From positions 124,001 to 188,000 of the forward strand of contig NZ_JAFEMD010000001.1 in assembly GCF_016892765.1 (NCBI RefSeq): a stretch of 64,000 nt of DNA, given 5' to 3'. Source of the stretch: Microvirga arvi (lineage in GTDB: Bacteria > Pseudomonadota > Alphaproteobacteria > Rhizobiales > Beijerinckiaceae). The notes below the pieces were generated by a model, which worked only from the letters and a program-made list of their open reading frames with translations, was not told the origin of the DNA and did not search any database. Position 1 is the stretch's first letter, and each line of letters opens with the position of its first letter. Both the position numbers and the translations under genes were made by a program. This document shows, one piece after another, positions 1 to 10,293 of the stretch.

Positions 1-110
1 GATACCGACGGAATCAAGCACGATGAGAAGAGCGCGAGGCATTCAGTGAAGTCCTTCAACCCACGAGGATCACGACTGATACGGCATAGCGGCAAAAGAT
101 GCGATGGTCC
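1..110. other. No gene recognised (left edge)
   Basis: Short stretch between the window edge and the stop codon of the metal transporter. No convincing ORF, RNA or terminator hairpin was seen. Confidence 0.5.
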
Positions 111-1091
111 TTAGTGATGGTGGTGCCCCTCATGGATGTGGCCCTCGTGGGGATGCTCGTCATGGTCCAGGGGGCATTCCGGGCCGTGCCTGTCGGATCC
201 ATGCCTGTGGATCTCGATCTGCAGGGTCGAATGACGGATGCCGAAGTGGTCCTTCAGCTCCTGCTGCGCTTTCGTCAGGAAGCCGTCGCCTGGATGCCCG
301 TCCGGCATCACGAGATGGGCCGTCAGCGCCGTCTCGGTCGTGCTCACGGCCCAGACATGCAGGTGATGAACGCCCGTGACGCCGGGCATCCGCTCGAGGG
401 CTTGTCTCACCTCGGGAACCGCGATGTCGCGCGGCACGCCATGCAGGGACAGGGTCAGGGACTGCCTGAGCAATCCCCAGGTCCCCCAGACGATGACCGC
501 GGCAATGACGAGGCTCAAGATCGGGTCGATCCAGGTCGCGCCGGTCCACAGGATGGCGAGACCGCCGAGAACCACGCCGAGAGACACGGCCGCATCGGCC
601 ACCATGTGAAGGAAGGCGCCGCGGATGTTGAGATCGTGCTGGCCGCCCATGAACAGGAAAGCCGTGAAGCCGTTCACGATAATGCCGATGCCAGCCACGA
701 TCATCATGGCGCCGGCGGCAACCGGCGCAGGCTCGATCAGGCGAGAGATGGATTCCCACACGATGCCGCCCACCGCCACCAGCAGAAGCAGCGCGTTGAA
801 AAGCGCCGCGAGAATGGAGCTGGATCGAAGCCCGTAGGTGAAGCGTTCGCTCGCGCCGCGTCTGGCGAGCAGCGCCGCGCCCCAGGCGATGGCAAGGCCG
901 AGAACATCGCTTAAGTTGTGGCCGGCATCCGAAAGCAGGGCCATGGAACCGGCCCAGAAGCCATAGCCGGCCTCGATGAGGACGAAGCCCAGGTTCAGGA
1001 TGATGCCGATGGCGAAGGCGCGGCCATGCCCGGCCTCCGGGGCATGGGAATGTCCGTGATGATGACCGGCCGAGTGGTGATGCGGATGCAT
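111..1091 (-). CDS. CDF family metal efflux transporter (CzcD/ZitB type)
   Basis: Predicted inner-membrane, proton-coupled exporter of zinc or similar divalent cations. The 326-residue product has His-rich tails at both ends (an HHHGHSH run near the start, HEGHIHEGHHHH at the end), six hydrophobic segments over about residues 26-215, and a cytoplasmic C-terminal domain. Both family metal-site signatures are visible: HNLSD after the second hydrophobic segment and HMVAD in the fifth. The ATG at 1091 lies 18 bp after the yejF stop on the same strand, so read-through from the yej operon is possible. The substrate (Zn versus Co/Cd) is inferred from the family only. Confidence 0.9.
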   Translation of the reverse strand: MHPHHHSAGHHHGHSHAPEAGHGRAFAIGIILNLGFVLIEAGYGFWAGSMALLSDAGHNLSDVLGLAIAWGAALLARRGASERFTYGLRSSSILAALFNALLLLVAVGGIVWESISRLIEPAPVAAGAMMIVAGIGIIVNGFTAFLFMGGQHDLNIRGAFLHMVADAAVSLGVVLGGLAILWTGATWIDPILSLVIAAVIVWGTWGLLRQSLTLSLHGVPRDIAVPEVRQALERMPGVTGVHHLHVWAVSTTETALTAHLVMPDGHPGDGFLTKAQQELKDHFGIRHSTLQIEIHRHGSDRHGPECPLDHDEHPHEGHIHEGHHHH

Positions 1092-1109
1092 GATCGGAAA
1101 AGCTGTATC

Positions 1110-2738
<1,629 letters not shown>

Positions 2739-2740
2739 GG

Positions 2741-3184
2741 CTACCTGTCGAGGTCGCGGATGTGATCCAGATCGATCTGCGTCAGGCTGCGTGGCAGCCT
2801 CAAGCGCTGATCGGAGGACAATAAGATGCTGCAATCGGCCAGGAGAGCGGTCGCTATGTGGATGGCATCGGCTCCCTTGTTGCCGAGAGCCGCGCGAATT
2901 TCGGCACTCCGGCGCAGGATCGCGCGATCGATCGGCCGGACCTCCAGACCGGAACCGCCCGCAAGAAACCCCTCATAGATTTCGACCAATCTCGCATCGC
3001 CGTCCTTGAGCAGGCCGACGAGGACCTCGGCCAGTGTCAGCTCGCTGGTCACCAATCGCAGCTGGCCGGCAGCCGCCTGCTCGAACACATGCAGCAAACC
3101 GTCATCTTCGCTCTCGACGAAACGGATGATCGCATTGGTATCGAGATAAGCGGCCTTGACGCTCTCCACCTTCGTTATTCCCAC
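2741..3184 (-). CDS. PIN-domain toxin (VapC-like ribonuclease)
   Basis: Small 147-residue PIN-domain protein, expected to be a Mg-dependent endoribonuclease toxin. The four acidic positions of the family are visible: D in LDTNAI (near residue 15), E in TLAEVL, D in KGADAIHIA and D in SSDQRL. The gene overlaps the end of the upstream antitoxin-like gene by 10 bp, the usual coupled arrangement of type II modules, and ends 2 bp before yejF. It therefore sits inside the yej transport operon, an unusual site for a toxin-antitoxin pair. RNA target is unknown. Confidence 0.85.
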   Translation of the reverse strand: MGITKVESVKAAYLDTNAIIRFVESEDDGLLHVFEQAAAGQLRLVTSELTLAEVLVGLLKDGDARLVEIYEGFLAGGSGLEVRPIDRAILRRSAEIRAALGNKGADAIHIATALLADCSILLSSDQRLRLPRSLTQIDLDHIRDLDR

Positions 3185-3405
3185 TCGTCCCGCAGTGAGC
3201 GAATGCGCCGGACGGCTTCCGTAGCGGATGTGTTGCGCTCCTTGGCTGCGCCGAAGAAGCGCATGAATTCTCTCCTCGGATCAGGGCGGGCAGCCTCATC
3301 GTCCTGCTCGATCACCAGGGTTACGGGCTTCGACGGATCGAGCAGCTCCCGTAGATCCTCCGGCAGCTTGTCGACCGGGTAATGCTCTCTGACGATCTTG
3401 TTCAT
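3175..3405 (-). CDS. Antitoxin-like partner of PIN toxin
   Basis: A 76-residue acidic/basic protein directly upstream of and overlapping the PIN toxin by 10 bp. It has no motif I can name with certainty. Size, charge and position fit an antitoxin with an N-terminal DNA-binding part (about residues 1-35) and a C-terminal toxin-binding tail (about 45-76, rich in R, E and A). The ATG at 3405 has a GAGG seven bases upstream. Its start lies 30 bp after the yejE stop. Antitoxin function is inferred from context, not from a recognised family. Confidence 0.7.
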   Translation of the reverse strand: MNKIVREHYPVDKLPEDLRELLDPSKPVTLVIEQDDEAARPDPRREFMRFFGAAKERNTSATEAVRRIRSLRDEWE

Positions 3406-3435
3406 GGGATACCTCGGGCAAACACTACCATAGGC

Positions 3436-4599
3436 TCATCGGAACGTCTTCCGCGGGTCGAAGGCATCGCGCACCGCTTCGCCGACGAAGATGAGAAGGC
3501 TGAGCATCAGGGCGATCACGAAGAAGCCGGCCAACCCGAGCCATGGGGCCTGAAGGTTCGATTTTCCCTGCGCAAGCAACTCGCCGAGGGAGGGCGAGCC
3601 CGGCGGCAGGCCGAAGCCGAGGAAGTCGAGCGAGGTCAGCGTCGTGATCGAGCCGTTGATGATGAACGGCATGAAGGTGAGCGTGGCCACCATGGCGTTC
3701 GGCAACAGGTGCTTGAACATGATGGTGGCGTTGGACAGGCCCAGCGCTCGCGCTGCACGCACATATTCGAAGTTGCGCGCGCGCAGGAACTCCGCGCGCA
3801 CCACGCCCACCAGCGACACCCAGGAGAAGAGCAGCAGGATGCCGAGCAGCACGAAGAAGCTCGGCGTGATCACCGCCGAGATGATGATGAGCAGGTAGAG
3901 GGAGGGAATGGCGGTCCAGATCTCGATGAAGCGCTGGAACAGGAGATCCGTCCAGCCGCCGTAATAGCCCTGCACGGCGCCTGCCAGCACGCCGATGATG
4001 GAGGAGATGCCGGCGAGGGTGAGGCCGAACAGCACCGAGATGCGAAAGCCGTAGATCAGGCGCGCGACCACGTCGCGGCCCTGATCGTCGGTGCCGAGCC
4101 AGTTCCACTCGATGTCGTTGCAGCCCGTGCCGCCGTTGCGCTCGGCAATGGGGCGGCACTGCTCGTCGGTGAGCATCCAGGTCGGCGGCGCGGGAGCGGG
4201 AACGGGGAGGTCGAGGTTGTGCGTGTTGTAGGAGAAGCGGACGGGCGCCCAGAGCAGCCATCCGTTGTCCTGGATCTCCTTGGCGATGACCGGATCGCGA
4301 TAATCCGTGACCGCCAGGAAGCCGCCGAACTTCTCCTCCGGGTAGTCCACGAAGGCCGGATAGAGCAGTTCGCCCTTGTAGGAGGCGAGGATCGGCTTGT
4401 CGTTGGCGATGAGCTCCGCGAACAGGCTGAGGACGAACAGGACCAGGAAGATCCAGAACGACCAGTAGCCGCGCCGGTTCGCCTTGAAGTTCTCCATCCG
4501 CCGCCGGTTCAGCGGCGAGAGCTTGATGAAGCCCTGGCGGGGGAGGGGAGGCGCGACCGGCGAGGAGGCCGGGGAGACGACGGGAACGTTCTCGTTCAT
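3436..4599 (-). CDS. yejE: ABC transporter permease YejE
   Basis: Inner-membrane permease subunit of the Yej-type peptide importer. The 387-residue product starts with a cytoplasmic segment, a first membrane helix at about residues 43-64, then a long periplasmic loop ending in the NWLGTDDQGRDVVARL sequence typical of DppC/OppC/YejE permeases, and a C-terminal core of five helices with the EAA loop (EYVRAARALGLS). The ATG at 4599 is selected; upstream in-frame sequence is the palindromic repeat at 4645-4767 and is not coding. It is separated from yejB by about 270 bp holding that repeat. Confidence 0.92.
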   Translation of the reverse strand: MNENVPVVSPASSPVAPPLPRQGFIKLSPLNRRRMENFKANRRGYWSFWIFLVLFVLSLFAELIANDKPILASYKGELLYPAFVDYPEEKFGGFLAVTDYRDPVIAKEIQDNGWLLWAPVRFSYNTHNLDLPVPAPAPPTWMLTDEQCRPIAERNGGTGCNDIEWNWLGTDDQGRDVVARLIYGFRISVLFGLTLAGISSIIGVLAGAVQGYYGGWTDLLFQRFIEIWTAIPSLYLLIIISAVITPSFFVLLGILLLFSWVSLVGVVRAEFLRARNFEYVRAARALGLSNATIMFKHLLPNAMVATLTFMPFIINGSITTLTSLDFLGFGLPPGSPSLGELLAQGKSNLQAPWLGLAGFFVIALMLSLLIFVGEAVRDAFDPRKTFR

Positions 4600-4644
4600 T
4601 GCGCTGTCCCCACGATGAACGCAGCACAAGCGGGTCGCAGCAAG

Positions 4645-4767
4645 CCCTCTCCCCCCTTGTGGGGGAGAGATGGAGAGGGGGGTACCCACGGGCCGAACGG
4701 GTGTACCGATCGGGGCGTTGGCGCCGTACCCCCCTCTCCATCTCTCCCCCACAAGGGGGGAGGGGAA
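4645..4767. repeat. Long inverted repeat (CCCTCTCC family) between yejB and yejE
   Basis: Two nearly perfect inverted arms of about 38 bp (4645-4684 and 4728-4767) separated by about 43 bp. Each arm also contains its own smaller palindrome around CCCCCTTGTGGGGG. If transcribed it would form a very stable stem-loop inside the yej operon mRNA. A related element is at 13484-13614. It is intergenic and noncoding. Confidence 0.85.
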
Positions 4768-4869
4768 AGAGGTGATGAGTTCTGCAAGGGCAGAGTCTGA
4801 TCTTGGCCTCCCTTCCTCTCCACTTTGCTCCGGCCGGGAATGACACTGAGGTTTAACCGAAATGCCATC

Positions 4870-5988
4870 TCACGCCTCCCGGGTCTCGAAGTCGATCCGC
4901 GGATCGATCCAGGTATAGGTGAGATCGGACACGAGGTTCACCGCGAGGCCCACCAGCGAGAAGATGTAGAGATTGGCGAAGACCACGGGGTAGTCGCGGT
5001 TCACGATCGACTCGAAGGAAAGAAGCCCCAGGCCGTCGAGGGAGAAGATCGTCTCGATGAGGAGCGCGCCGGCGAAGAACGCGCCGATGAAGGCTCCAGG
5101 GAACCCCGCGATGACGATCAGCATCGCATTGCGGAACACGTGGCCGTAAAGAACCTGTCGCTCCGAAAGACCTTTCATGCGCGCGGTGAGCACGTATTGC
5201 TTGCGGATCTCGTCGAGGAAGGAGTTCTTCGTCAGCAGGGTCGATGTGGCGAAGGCGCCGAGCGCCATGGCGGTGATGGGCAGAACCAGATGCCAGAAGT
5301 AATCCGCGATCTGCCTGTACCAGGGCATGAAAGCCCAGTTCTCGGAGGTCAGGCCGCGTAAGGGGAAGACCTGCCAGAACGAGCCGCCGGCAAAGAGCAC
5401 GATGAGCAGGATCGCGAACAGGAAGCCCGGGATCGCATAGCCGATGATGACCACGGCCGAGGTCCAGATGTCGAAGGAGGATCCGTCCCGCACCGCCTTC
5501 TTGATGCCGAGCGGAATCGAGATGGCATAGGAGAGCAGCGTCATCCAGAGGCCGAGGCTGATCGAGACCGGCAGCTTCTCCTTGATCAGCTCGAGAACGG
5601 ATATGTCGCGAAAATAGCTCTTGCCGAAATCGAAGCGCGCATAGTCCCAGATCATCTTCAGGAAGCGCTCATGGGCCGGCTTGTCGAAACCGAATTGCGT
5701 TTCGAGCTGCTTGATGAACTGCGGGTCGAGCCCCTGCGCGCCGCGATAGCGCGACGAGGAGGCGTCTCCCGCTCCTCCGCCGCCGGGAGCTTGGCCTCCG
5801 CCCGAGAAATCGCCTCCGCCACCCGAGATGCGCGACGAGGCTCCGGAATCCTGCCCCTGCAACTGCGCGATGATGCGCTCCACCGGGCCGCCGGGGGCGA
5901 ACTGCACGAGAACGAAGGAGATGAGCATGATCCCCAAAATGGTGGGGATCATGAGGAGGACGCGGCGCGCGATATAGGCCAGCATCAA
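4870..5988 (-). CDS. yejB: ABC transporter permease YejB
   Basis: Inner-membrane permease subunit pairing with YejE. The 372-residue protein opens with the hallmark N-terminal helix of DppB/OppB-type permeases ([21 protein letters not shown]), followed by a low-complexity Gly/Ser-rich insert (about residues 45-80) in the periplasmic loop, and a core of five helices with an EAA-like loop ([20 protein letters not shown]). The start codon overlaps the stop of the upstream DUF4260 gene as ATGA (5985-5988), indicating coupled translation. The Gly-rich insert is longer than I would expect but the frame is intact. Confidence 0.93.
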   Translation of the reverse strand: MMLAYIARRVLLMIPTILGIMLISFVLVQFAPGGPVERIIAQLQGQDSGASSRISGGGGDFSGGGQAPGGGGAGDASSSRYRGAQGLDPQFIKQLETQFGFDKPAHERFLKMIWDYARFDFGKSYFRDISVLELIKEKLPVSISLGLWMTLLSYAISIPLGIKKAVRDGSSFDIWTSAVVIIGYAIPGFLFAILLIVLFAGGSFWQVFPLRGLTSENWAFMPWYRQIADYFWHLVLPITAMALGAFATSTLLTKNSFLDEIRKQYVLTARMKGLSERQVLYGHVFRNAMLIVIAGFPGAFIGAFFAGALLIETIFSLDGLGLLSFESIVNRDYPVVFANLYIFSLVGLAVNLVSDLTYTWIDPRIDFETREA

Positions 5989-6353
5989 GCGCCTGCCGCT
6001 TGCCGGCCGATGCGGCCGAGATGGGTGTCGTTGAAGCCGGACGTGTATTTCAAGCCGTATCCCAACATGCGGTCAAATCCGATATGCGCCGCCCAGATCG
6101 CGGCGATCCCGAGCAGCATAGAGTGATCGAGGAAAAGACCAAGCCCTGCCAGGATCGCAGGGCCGAGGGTGGTGTGAAGGGCGTTGTAGGCCGCGGCTCC
6201 CGCCCTGGCGCCGGCCCAGTAGGCCGCAAAGCTGAGGTCGGGCGTGAGGAAGAGAAGAGCGTAGAGCCACCAGGAGGCGCCGGCATAGGCGAAGGCCCAT
6301 GTGGCCAGGATGAAGAGAGCCAAGCCCTCAAGGCGCAGAAGCAGACGGGGCAT
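5985..6353 (-). CDS. DUF4260 small membrane protein
   Basis: A 122-residue integral membrane protein with four hydrophobic segments and the signature of the DUF4260 family ([38 protein letters not shown]). Function unknown. The ATG at 6353 is taken as start; an in-frame TTG at 6389 would add 12 residues but comes almost directly after the upstream gene. The stop overlaps the yejB start (ATGA), so it is embedded in the yej operon between the binding-protein and permease genes. Whether it helps the importer or is a passenger cannot be told. Confidence 0.85.
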   Translation of the reverse strand: MPRLLLRLEGLALFILATWAFAYAGASWWLYALLFLTPDLSFAAYWAGARAGAAAYNALHTTLGPAILAGLGLFLDHSMLLGIAAIWAAHIGFDRMLGYGLKYTSGFNDTHLGRIGRQAAGA

Positions 6354-6392
6354 GTCCGCCTCGTTTCGTGTCACAGCAGCTTTGTCCAAGCC

Positions 6393-8276
6393 TTATCCTC
6401 GCCCGATCCGTTTCGCCTTCTCGGCATCATGCCACCAGGTCCAGGGCGCTCCCGAGCTGAAGCGCGGTTTCGTCTCGGGGCGCGAGAACTGGTCCCAATA
6501 GGCGAGCCATTCGCTGGCCCTGTACCACATGGGCACCCAATAATGGCCCGAACGGAGAACCCGGTCCAGGGCACGGCAGGCGGTGTTGAGCTCCTCGCGC
6601 GTCCTCGCGTTCCCGATCGTCCCGATCAGCGCATCGACGACGGGGTCGTCGATGCCGGCGATGTTCTGCGAACCCGGCTGCTTGCCGGATTCCGAGCCGT
6701 AGATGACCCGCAGGCTGTCGCCCGGGGTCGGCGATCCGCTCAGGTTACGGCTCGCCATGTCGAATTCGTAGGCGTCCATGCGGGCCCGGTACTGGGCGGC
6801 ATCCACGATGCGCGAAAAGGCATCGATCCCGAGCCGCTTCAGGTTGGCTTGGAACGGCTGGGTATGCGGCTGGAGCGAGGGCTGGAAGTCGAGGAACTCG
6901 ATCCGGAACGGCTGGCCGTTCGGGAGCTTGAGCCCACCGCCCTCGCGCTTGCAGCCGGCCTCGCGCAGGAGCTCGTCCGCACGGCGCAGGAGGCGCCGGT
7001 CCTGACCCGAGACGTCGGAGACGGGCGGCACGGGCGGCTCCGCGAAGACGGATGCGGGAAGCTTGTCGCGGAACGGTTCGAGGAGCGCGAGTTCTTCCGG
7101 AGAAGGCTTGCCGACAGCCTTCATGTCGCTGTTCTCGAAGAACGAGGTCGTTCGCTTGAACAGGCCGAACATGATGTTGGCGTTCGTCCATTCGAAATCG
7201 AAGGCCAGGCCGATGGCCTCCCGGATGCGCGGATCCTTGAAGGCCTCGCGCCGGGTGTTGAAGTACCAGCCCTGGATGGTGGACGGAGCGTCGTTCGAGA
7301 TCTCCTCCTTCTTCACGCGGCCTTCGCGCATGGCCGGGAAATCGTAGCCCGTCGACCAGATGCGCGACGTGTATTCCTCGTTGTAGGTCAGCGTGCCGTT
7401 CTTGAAGGCCTCGAAGGCAACCGTCCGGTCGCGGAAATACTCGTAGCGGATGCGGTCGAAGTTGTTCAGGCCGACATTCACCGGCAGGTCCCGGCCCCAG
7501 TAGTCCGGCACGCGCTCGAATTCGATGAAGCGGCCCTGCTCGAAATGACCCACCTTGTAGGGGCCGGATCCGAGCGGCGCCTCCAGGGTCGAAGCATTGA
7601 AATCCTTTCCCCGCCAGTACTGCTCGGACAGGATCGGCAGCCCTGCAATGACGAGATGAAGGTCGCGGCTGCGCTGAGGGCTCAGCTGGACACGCAGGAT
7701 CTCGTCGGATTCCGCTTCGGCCGAGGCCATCTGCGTGAGCAACTGGCTGAAGAGCGGGTGTCCCTTGGTCTTCAGAATGTTGAAGGAAAAGGCCGCGTCC
7801 CTCGCCGTCAGCCTCGCACCGTCATGGAAGCGTGCTTCGGGGCGCAGAACGAAGCGGTAGGTCAGCTTGTCCTCGGACACGCGCACGCTCTTCGCCACGA
7901 GCCCGTAGAGTGCGTCGGGCTCATCGCCCAGGACGCCGATCCTTTCGCCCGATGCCGTCATCAGACTGTCGAAGGTCAGGCTCATTCCGGCTGCGCCATC
8001 GCCCTTCAGCACGAAGATGTTGAGGGTGTTGAAGGTGTCGAAGTTCTGGTTGCCGATGGTCTGTTTGATCTGGACCGCAAGCGTGCCGCCTTTCGGCGCA
8101 TTCGGATTGACGAAGTCGAAATGCTTGAAATCGGGCTTGTATTTCAGGTCGCCGAAGCTCGAGAGGCCATGCGTTTCGGTCTCTGCTTCTTGGGCGAAAC
8201 TCATGCGCGGCAGAGCGGACAGGGCAGCCGTCGCCGCTCCGGCCTTCAGGATCCCGCGACGGCTCAAGCGCGTCAT
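6393..8276 (-). CDS. YejA-like extracellular solute-binding protein 2 (Tat signal)
   Basis: Periplasmic peptide-binding protein (SBP family 5) of the Yej importer, 627 residues. The N-terminus MTRLSRRGILKAG.. carries a twin-arginine motif (SRRGILK) before a hydrophobic stretch and a FAQ cleavage site near residue 29, so export through Tat is predicted. The mature part has family features: FDFVNPNAPKGG, the FHDGARLTARD segment and the LGSGPYKV motif. The ATG at 8276 overlaps the upstream yejA stop as ATGA. It is a paralogue of the upstream protein, sharing FKHF(D/E)(F/Y)VNP and many other blocks, but with a different export signal. Confidence 0.9.
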   Translation of the reverse strand: MTRLSRRGILKAGAATAALSALPRMSFAQEAETETHGLSSFGDLKYKPDFKHFDFVNPNAPKGGTLAVQIKQTIGNQNFDTFNTLNIFVLKGDGAAGMSLTFDSLMTASGERIGVLGDEPDALYGLVAKSVRVSEDKLTYRFVLRPEARFHDGARLTARDAAFSFNILKTKGHPLFSQLLTQMASAEAESDEILRVQLSPQRSRDLHLVIAGLPILSEQYWRGKDFNASTLEAPLGSGPYKVGHFEQGRFIEFERVPDYWGRDLPVNVGLNNFDRIRYEYFRDRTVAFEAFKNGTLTYNEEYTSRIWSTGYDFPAMREGRVKKEEISNDAPSTIQGWYFNTRREAFKDPRIREAIGLAFDFEWTNANIMFGLFKRTTSFFENSDMKAVGKPSPEELALLEPFRDKLPASVFAEPPVPPVSDVSGQDRRLLRRADELLREAGCKREGGGLKLPNGQPFRIEFLDFQPSLQPHTQPFQANLKRLGIDAFSRIVDAAQYRARMDAYEFDMASRNLSGSPTPGDSLRVIYGSESGKQPGSQNIAGIDDPVVDALIGTIGNARTREELNTACRALDRVLRSGHYWVPMWYRASEWLAYWDQFSRPETKPRFSSGAPWTWWHDAEKAKRIGRG

Positions 8277-10141
8277 CGCGGCGCTCCGGTCTTGGCGGCC
8301 TTGGCCTGATCGTACCACCAGATTGTCGGGAACGCGGCCCCGCCGTAGCGCGGCATCGTCTCCGGATGGCTGTAGCGGTCCCAGCGCGCCGTGCGCTGCT
8401 TGCCGTAGGTCCATTGCGGGACGACATAATTGTGCGCGAGCAGGACGCGATCGAGGGCCTTCGTCGCGGCAACGAGTTCTTCGCGGTCCTTGGCGTAGAT
8501 GATTTTATCGATCAGCGTGTCGACGGCGGGATCGGCAATCCCGGCAAGATTGCGGGAGCCCTCGCGTTTGGCCGCCTGGGAGCCCCAGTATTCGCGCTGC
8601 TCGTTGCCGGGAGACAGGGACTGCCCCCAGCCGCTGGTGATGGCGTCGAAGTCGAAGGCGCGCACCCGGTTCACGTACTGGACCTCGTCCACGGTCCGGA
8701 CTGCCACCTCGATGCCAAGACGTTCGAGGGATTGCTTGTAGGGCAGGAGGTAGCGCTCGTCGTTCGGGCTGTCGGCGAGGAATTCGATGCTGAGAGGCTC
8801 GCCGCGGGCATTGACCCGGCGCCTGTCCTTGACCTCCCAGCCCGCCTCCCGCAGGAGCCGATCGGCCTCGCGCAGGTTGTTGCGGATCGCATCGGGCGTG
8901 TCGGCGACGGGGTTCTTGTACGCTGTCGTGAAGACCTCCGGAGGAACCTTGTCGCGGACGGTCTCGAGGATCGCGAGTTCCTGGCCCTGCGGCAAGCCGG
9001 ACGAGGCGATGTCGAGACCGTGGAAGTAGCTCGCAGTGCGCTCGTATTGTCCGGAAAAGATCGTCTTGTTGATCTCCTCGAATGGGAAGGCCAGATTCAG
9101 GGCCCGCCGCACGCGCGGATCCTTGAACTTGTCGCGCCTGAGATTGAGCACGAAGGCCTGCATCACGCCGCTGGCGCGCTGGGGAAATTCCTCCAGGATG
9201 ACGCGGCCTTCCTGGCGGGCCGGAAAGTTGTAGCCGGTCGCCCAGTTGCGGGCGCTGTTCTCGGTCCGGAAATCGATGCGGTCGCCCTTGAAGGCTTCGA
9301 GCAGAACCGTCACGTCGCGGTAATATTCATACCGGATCTCGTCGAAATTGTTCTGTCCCACATTCACGTTGATGGTCTGGCCCCAATAATCCTTCACGCG
9401 CTCGTAAGCAGCGTTGCGGCCGGCCTCGAAGCTTTTGAGACGGTACGGGCCTGAGCCCAGCGGCGGCTCGAGGGTCGTCTGCGTGATGTCGCGCTTGCGT
9501 CCGTCGGGCGCCGTGCCTTCCCACCAGTGCTTCGGCAGGACGGTCAGCTGCCCCATGATCTGCGGAAGCTCGCGGTTGCCCTTCTCGTCGAAGGTGAACT
9601 TCACCTCGCGCTCGCCCAGCTTCTCGGCCTTCGCGACGTTGGCGTAGTAGAAGGCGTAAGTGGGGCTGTTGGTCTTGAGCGCCTCGAAGGAGAAGATCAC
9701 GTCGTCCACGGTCACCGGCTGACCGTCGTGCCAGCGGGCCTCCGGGCGCAGGCGGAAGGTGACGGAGGAAAAATCCTCAGGATACGAGAACGCCTCAGCC
9801 AGGAGGCCGTAGGATGCGCTCGGCTCGTCGAGGGCGGAGGTGGTGAGGGTCTCGTAGATCAGATTGAGGCCCTGTTCGGGCGCGCCCTTCACGCCGGCCA
9901 CCACGATGTTGAAGCTGTCGAAGGTGCCCTGCGCGCCGAGCCGCACGAGCCCGCCCTTGGGGGCGTCGGGGTTCACATATTCGAAATGCTTGAAGCCTTG
10001 GGGATACTTCGCCTCCCCAAGCAGAGCCGCGCCGTGCCGCCATGGGGCTTCCTTGGAGGCTTCCTTGGAGGCTTCCTGGGCTGCGAGGGGGCTGAGGGCG
10101 AGGCAGGCGGCCAGGAAGCTCGGCAGAAGATTACGGATCAC
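8273..10141 (-). CDS. yejA: YejA-like extracellular solute-binding protein 1 (Sec signal)
   Basis: First gene of the importer operon; 622-residue periplasmic binding protein for oligopeptides. A Sec-type signal peptide spans about residues 1-21 (ending PLAAQ), followed by a short tandem EASKEASKEA repeat encoded by duplicated 12-bp units near 10047-10076. Core motifs FEYVNPDAPKGG, WHDGQPVTVDD and LGSGPYRL identify SBP family 5. The start is GTG at 10141, supported by AGGAG about seven bases upstream and no alternative ATG nearby. The stop overlaps the next binding-protein gene by four bases. Confidence 0.9.
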   Translation of the reverse strand: MIRNLLPSFLAACLALSPLAAQEASKEASKEAPWRHGAALLGEAKYPQGFKHFEYVNPDAPKGGLVRLGAQGTFDSFNIVVAGVKGAPEQGLNLIYETLTTSALDEPSASYGLLAEAFSYPEDFSSVTFRLRPEARWHDGQPVTVDDVIFSFEALKTNSPTYAFYYANVAKAEKLGEREVKFTFDEKGNRELPQIMGQLTVLPKHWWEGTAPDGRKRDITQTTLEPPLGSGPYRLKSFEAGRNAAYERVKDYWGQTINVNVGQNNFDEIRYEYYRDVTVLLEAFKGDRIDFRTENSARNWATGYNFPARQEGRVILEEFPQRASGVMQAFVLNLRRDKFKDPRVRRALNLAFPFEEINKTIFSGQYERTASYFHGLDIASSGLPQGQELAILETVRDKVPPEVFTTAYKNPVADTPDAIRNNLREADRLLREAGWEVKDRRRVNARGEPLSIEFLADSPNDERYLLPYKQSLERLGIEVAVRTVDEVQYVNRVRAFDFDAITSGWGQSLSPGNEQREYWGSQAAKREGSRNLAGIADPAVDTLIDKIIYAKDREELVAATKALDRVLLAHNYVVPQWTYGKQRTARWDRYSHPETMPRYGGAAFPTIWWYDQAKAAKTGAPR

Positions 10142-10242
10142 AAGGCGTCTCCTGAAAGGTGAGGCGTCTATCGTTAGCTACATTTTTGGGCGCGGCGGGA
10201 CGAGCGCAAGGGACAACGCGTGAAAGGACAGGCGGCACAAAA

Positions 10243-10272
10243 GAAAAAGCCGGGCTCTCAAGCCCGGCTTTA
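10243..10272 (-). terminator. Rho-independent terminator of the cytochrome c gene
   Basis: Stem AAAGCCGGGCT with loop CTCA and the complementary arm AGCCCGGCTTT. On the minus strand it is followed by TTTTTCTTTT, giving a classic terminator just after the cytochrome c gene. Confidence 0.85.
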
Positions 10273-10293
10273 GGAATGCGAAAGTGATGCGCC

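Noticed and set aside
6000..8309. Plus-strand open frame of over 700 codons opposite the second yejA
   Set aside because: Antisense shadow; no recognisable domain, and the minus strand encodes a complete family 5 binding protein with export signal.
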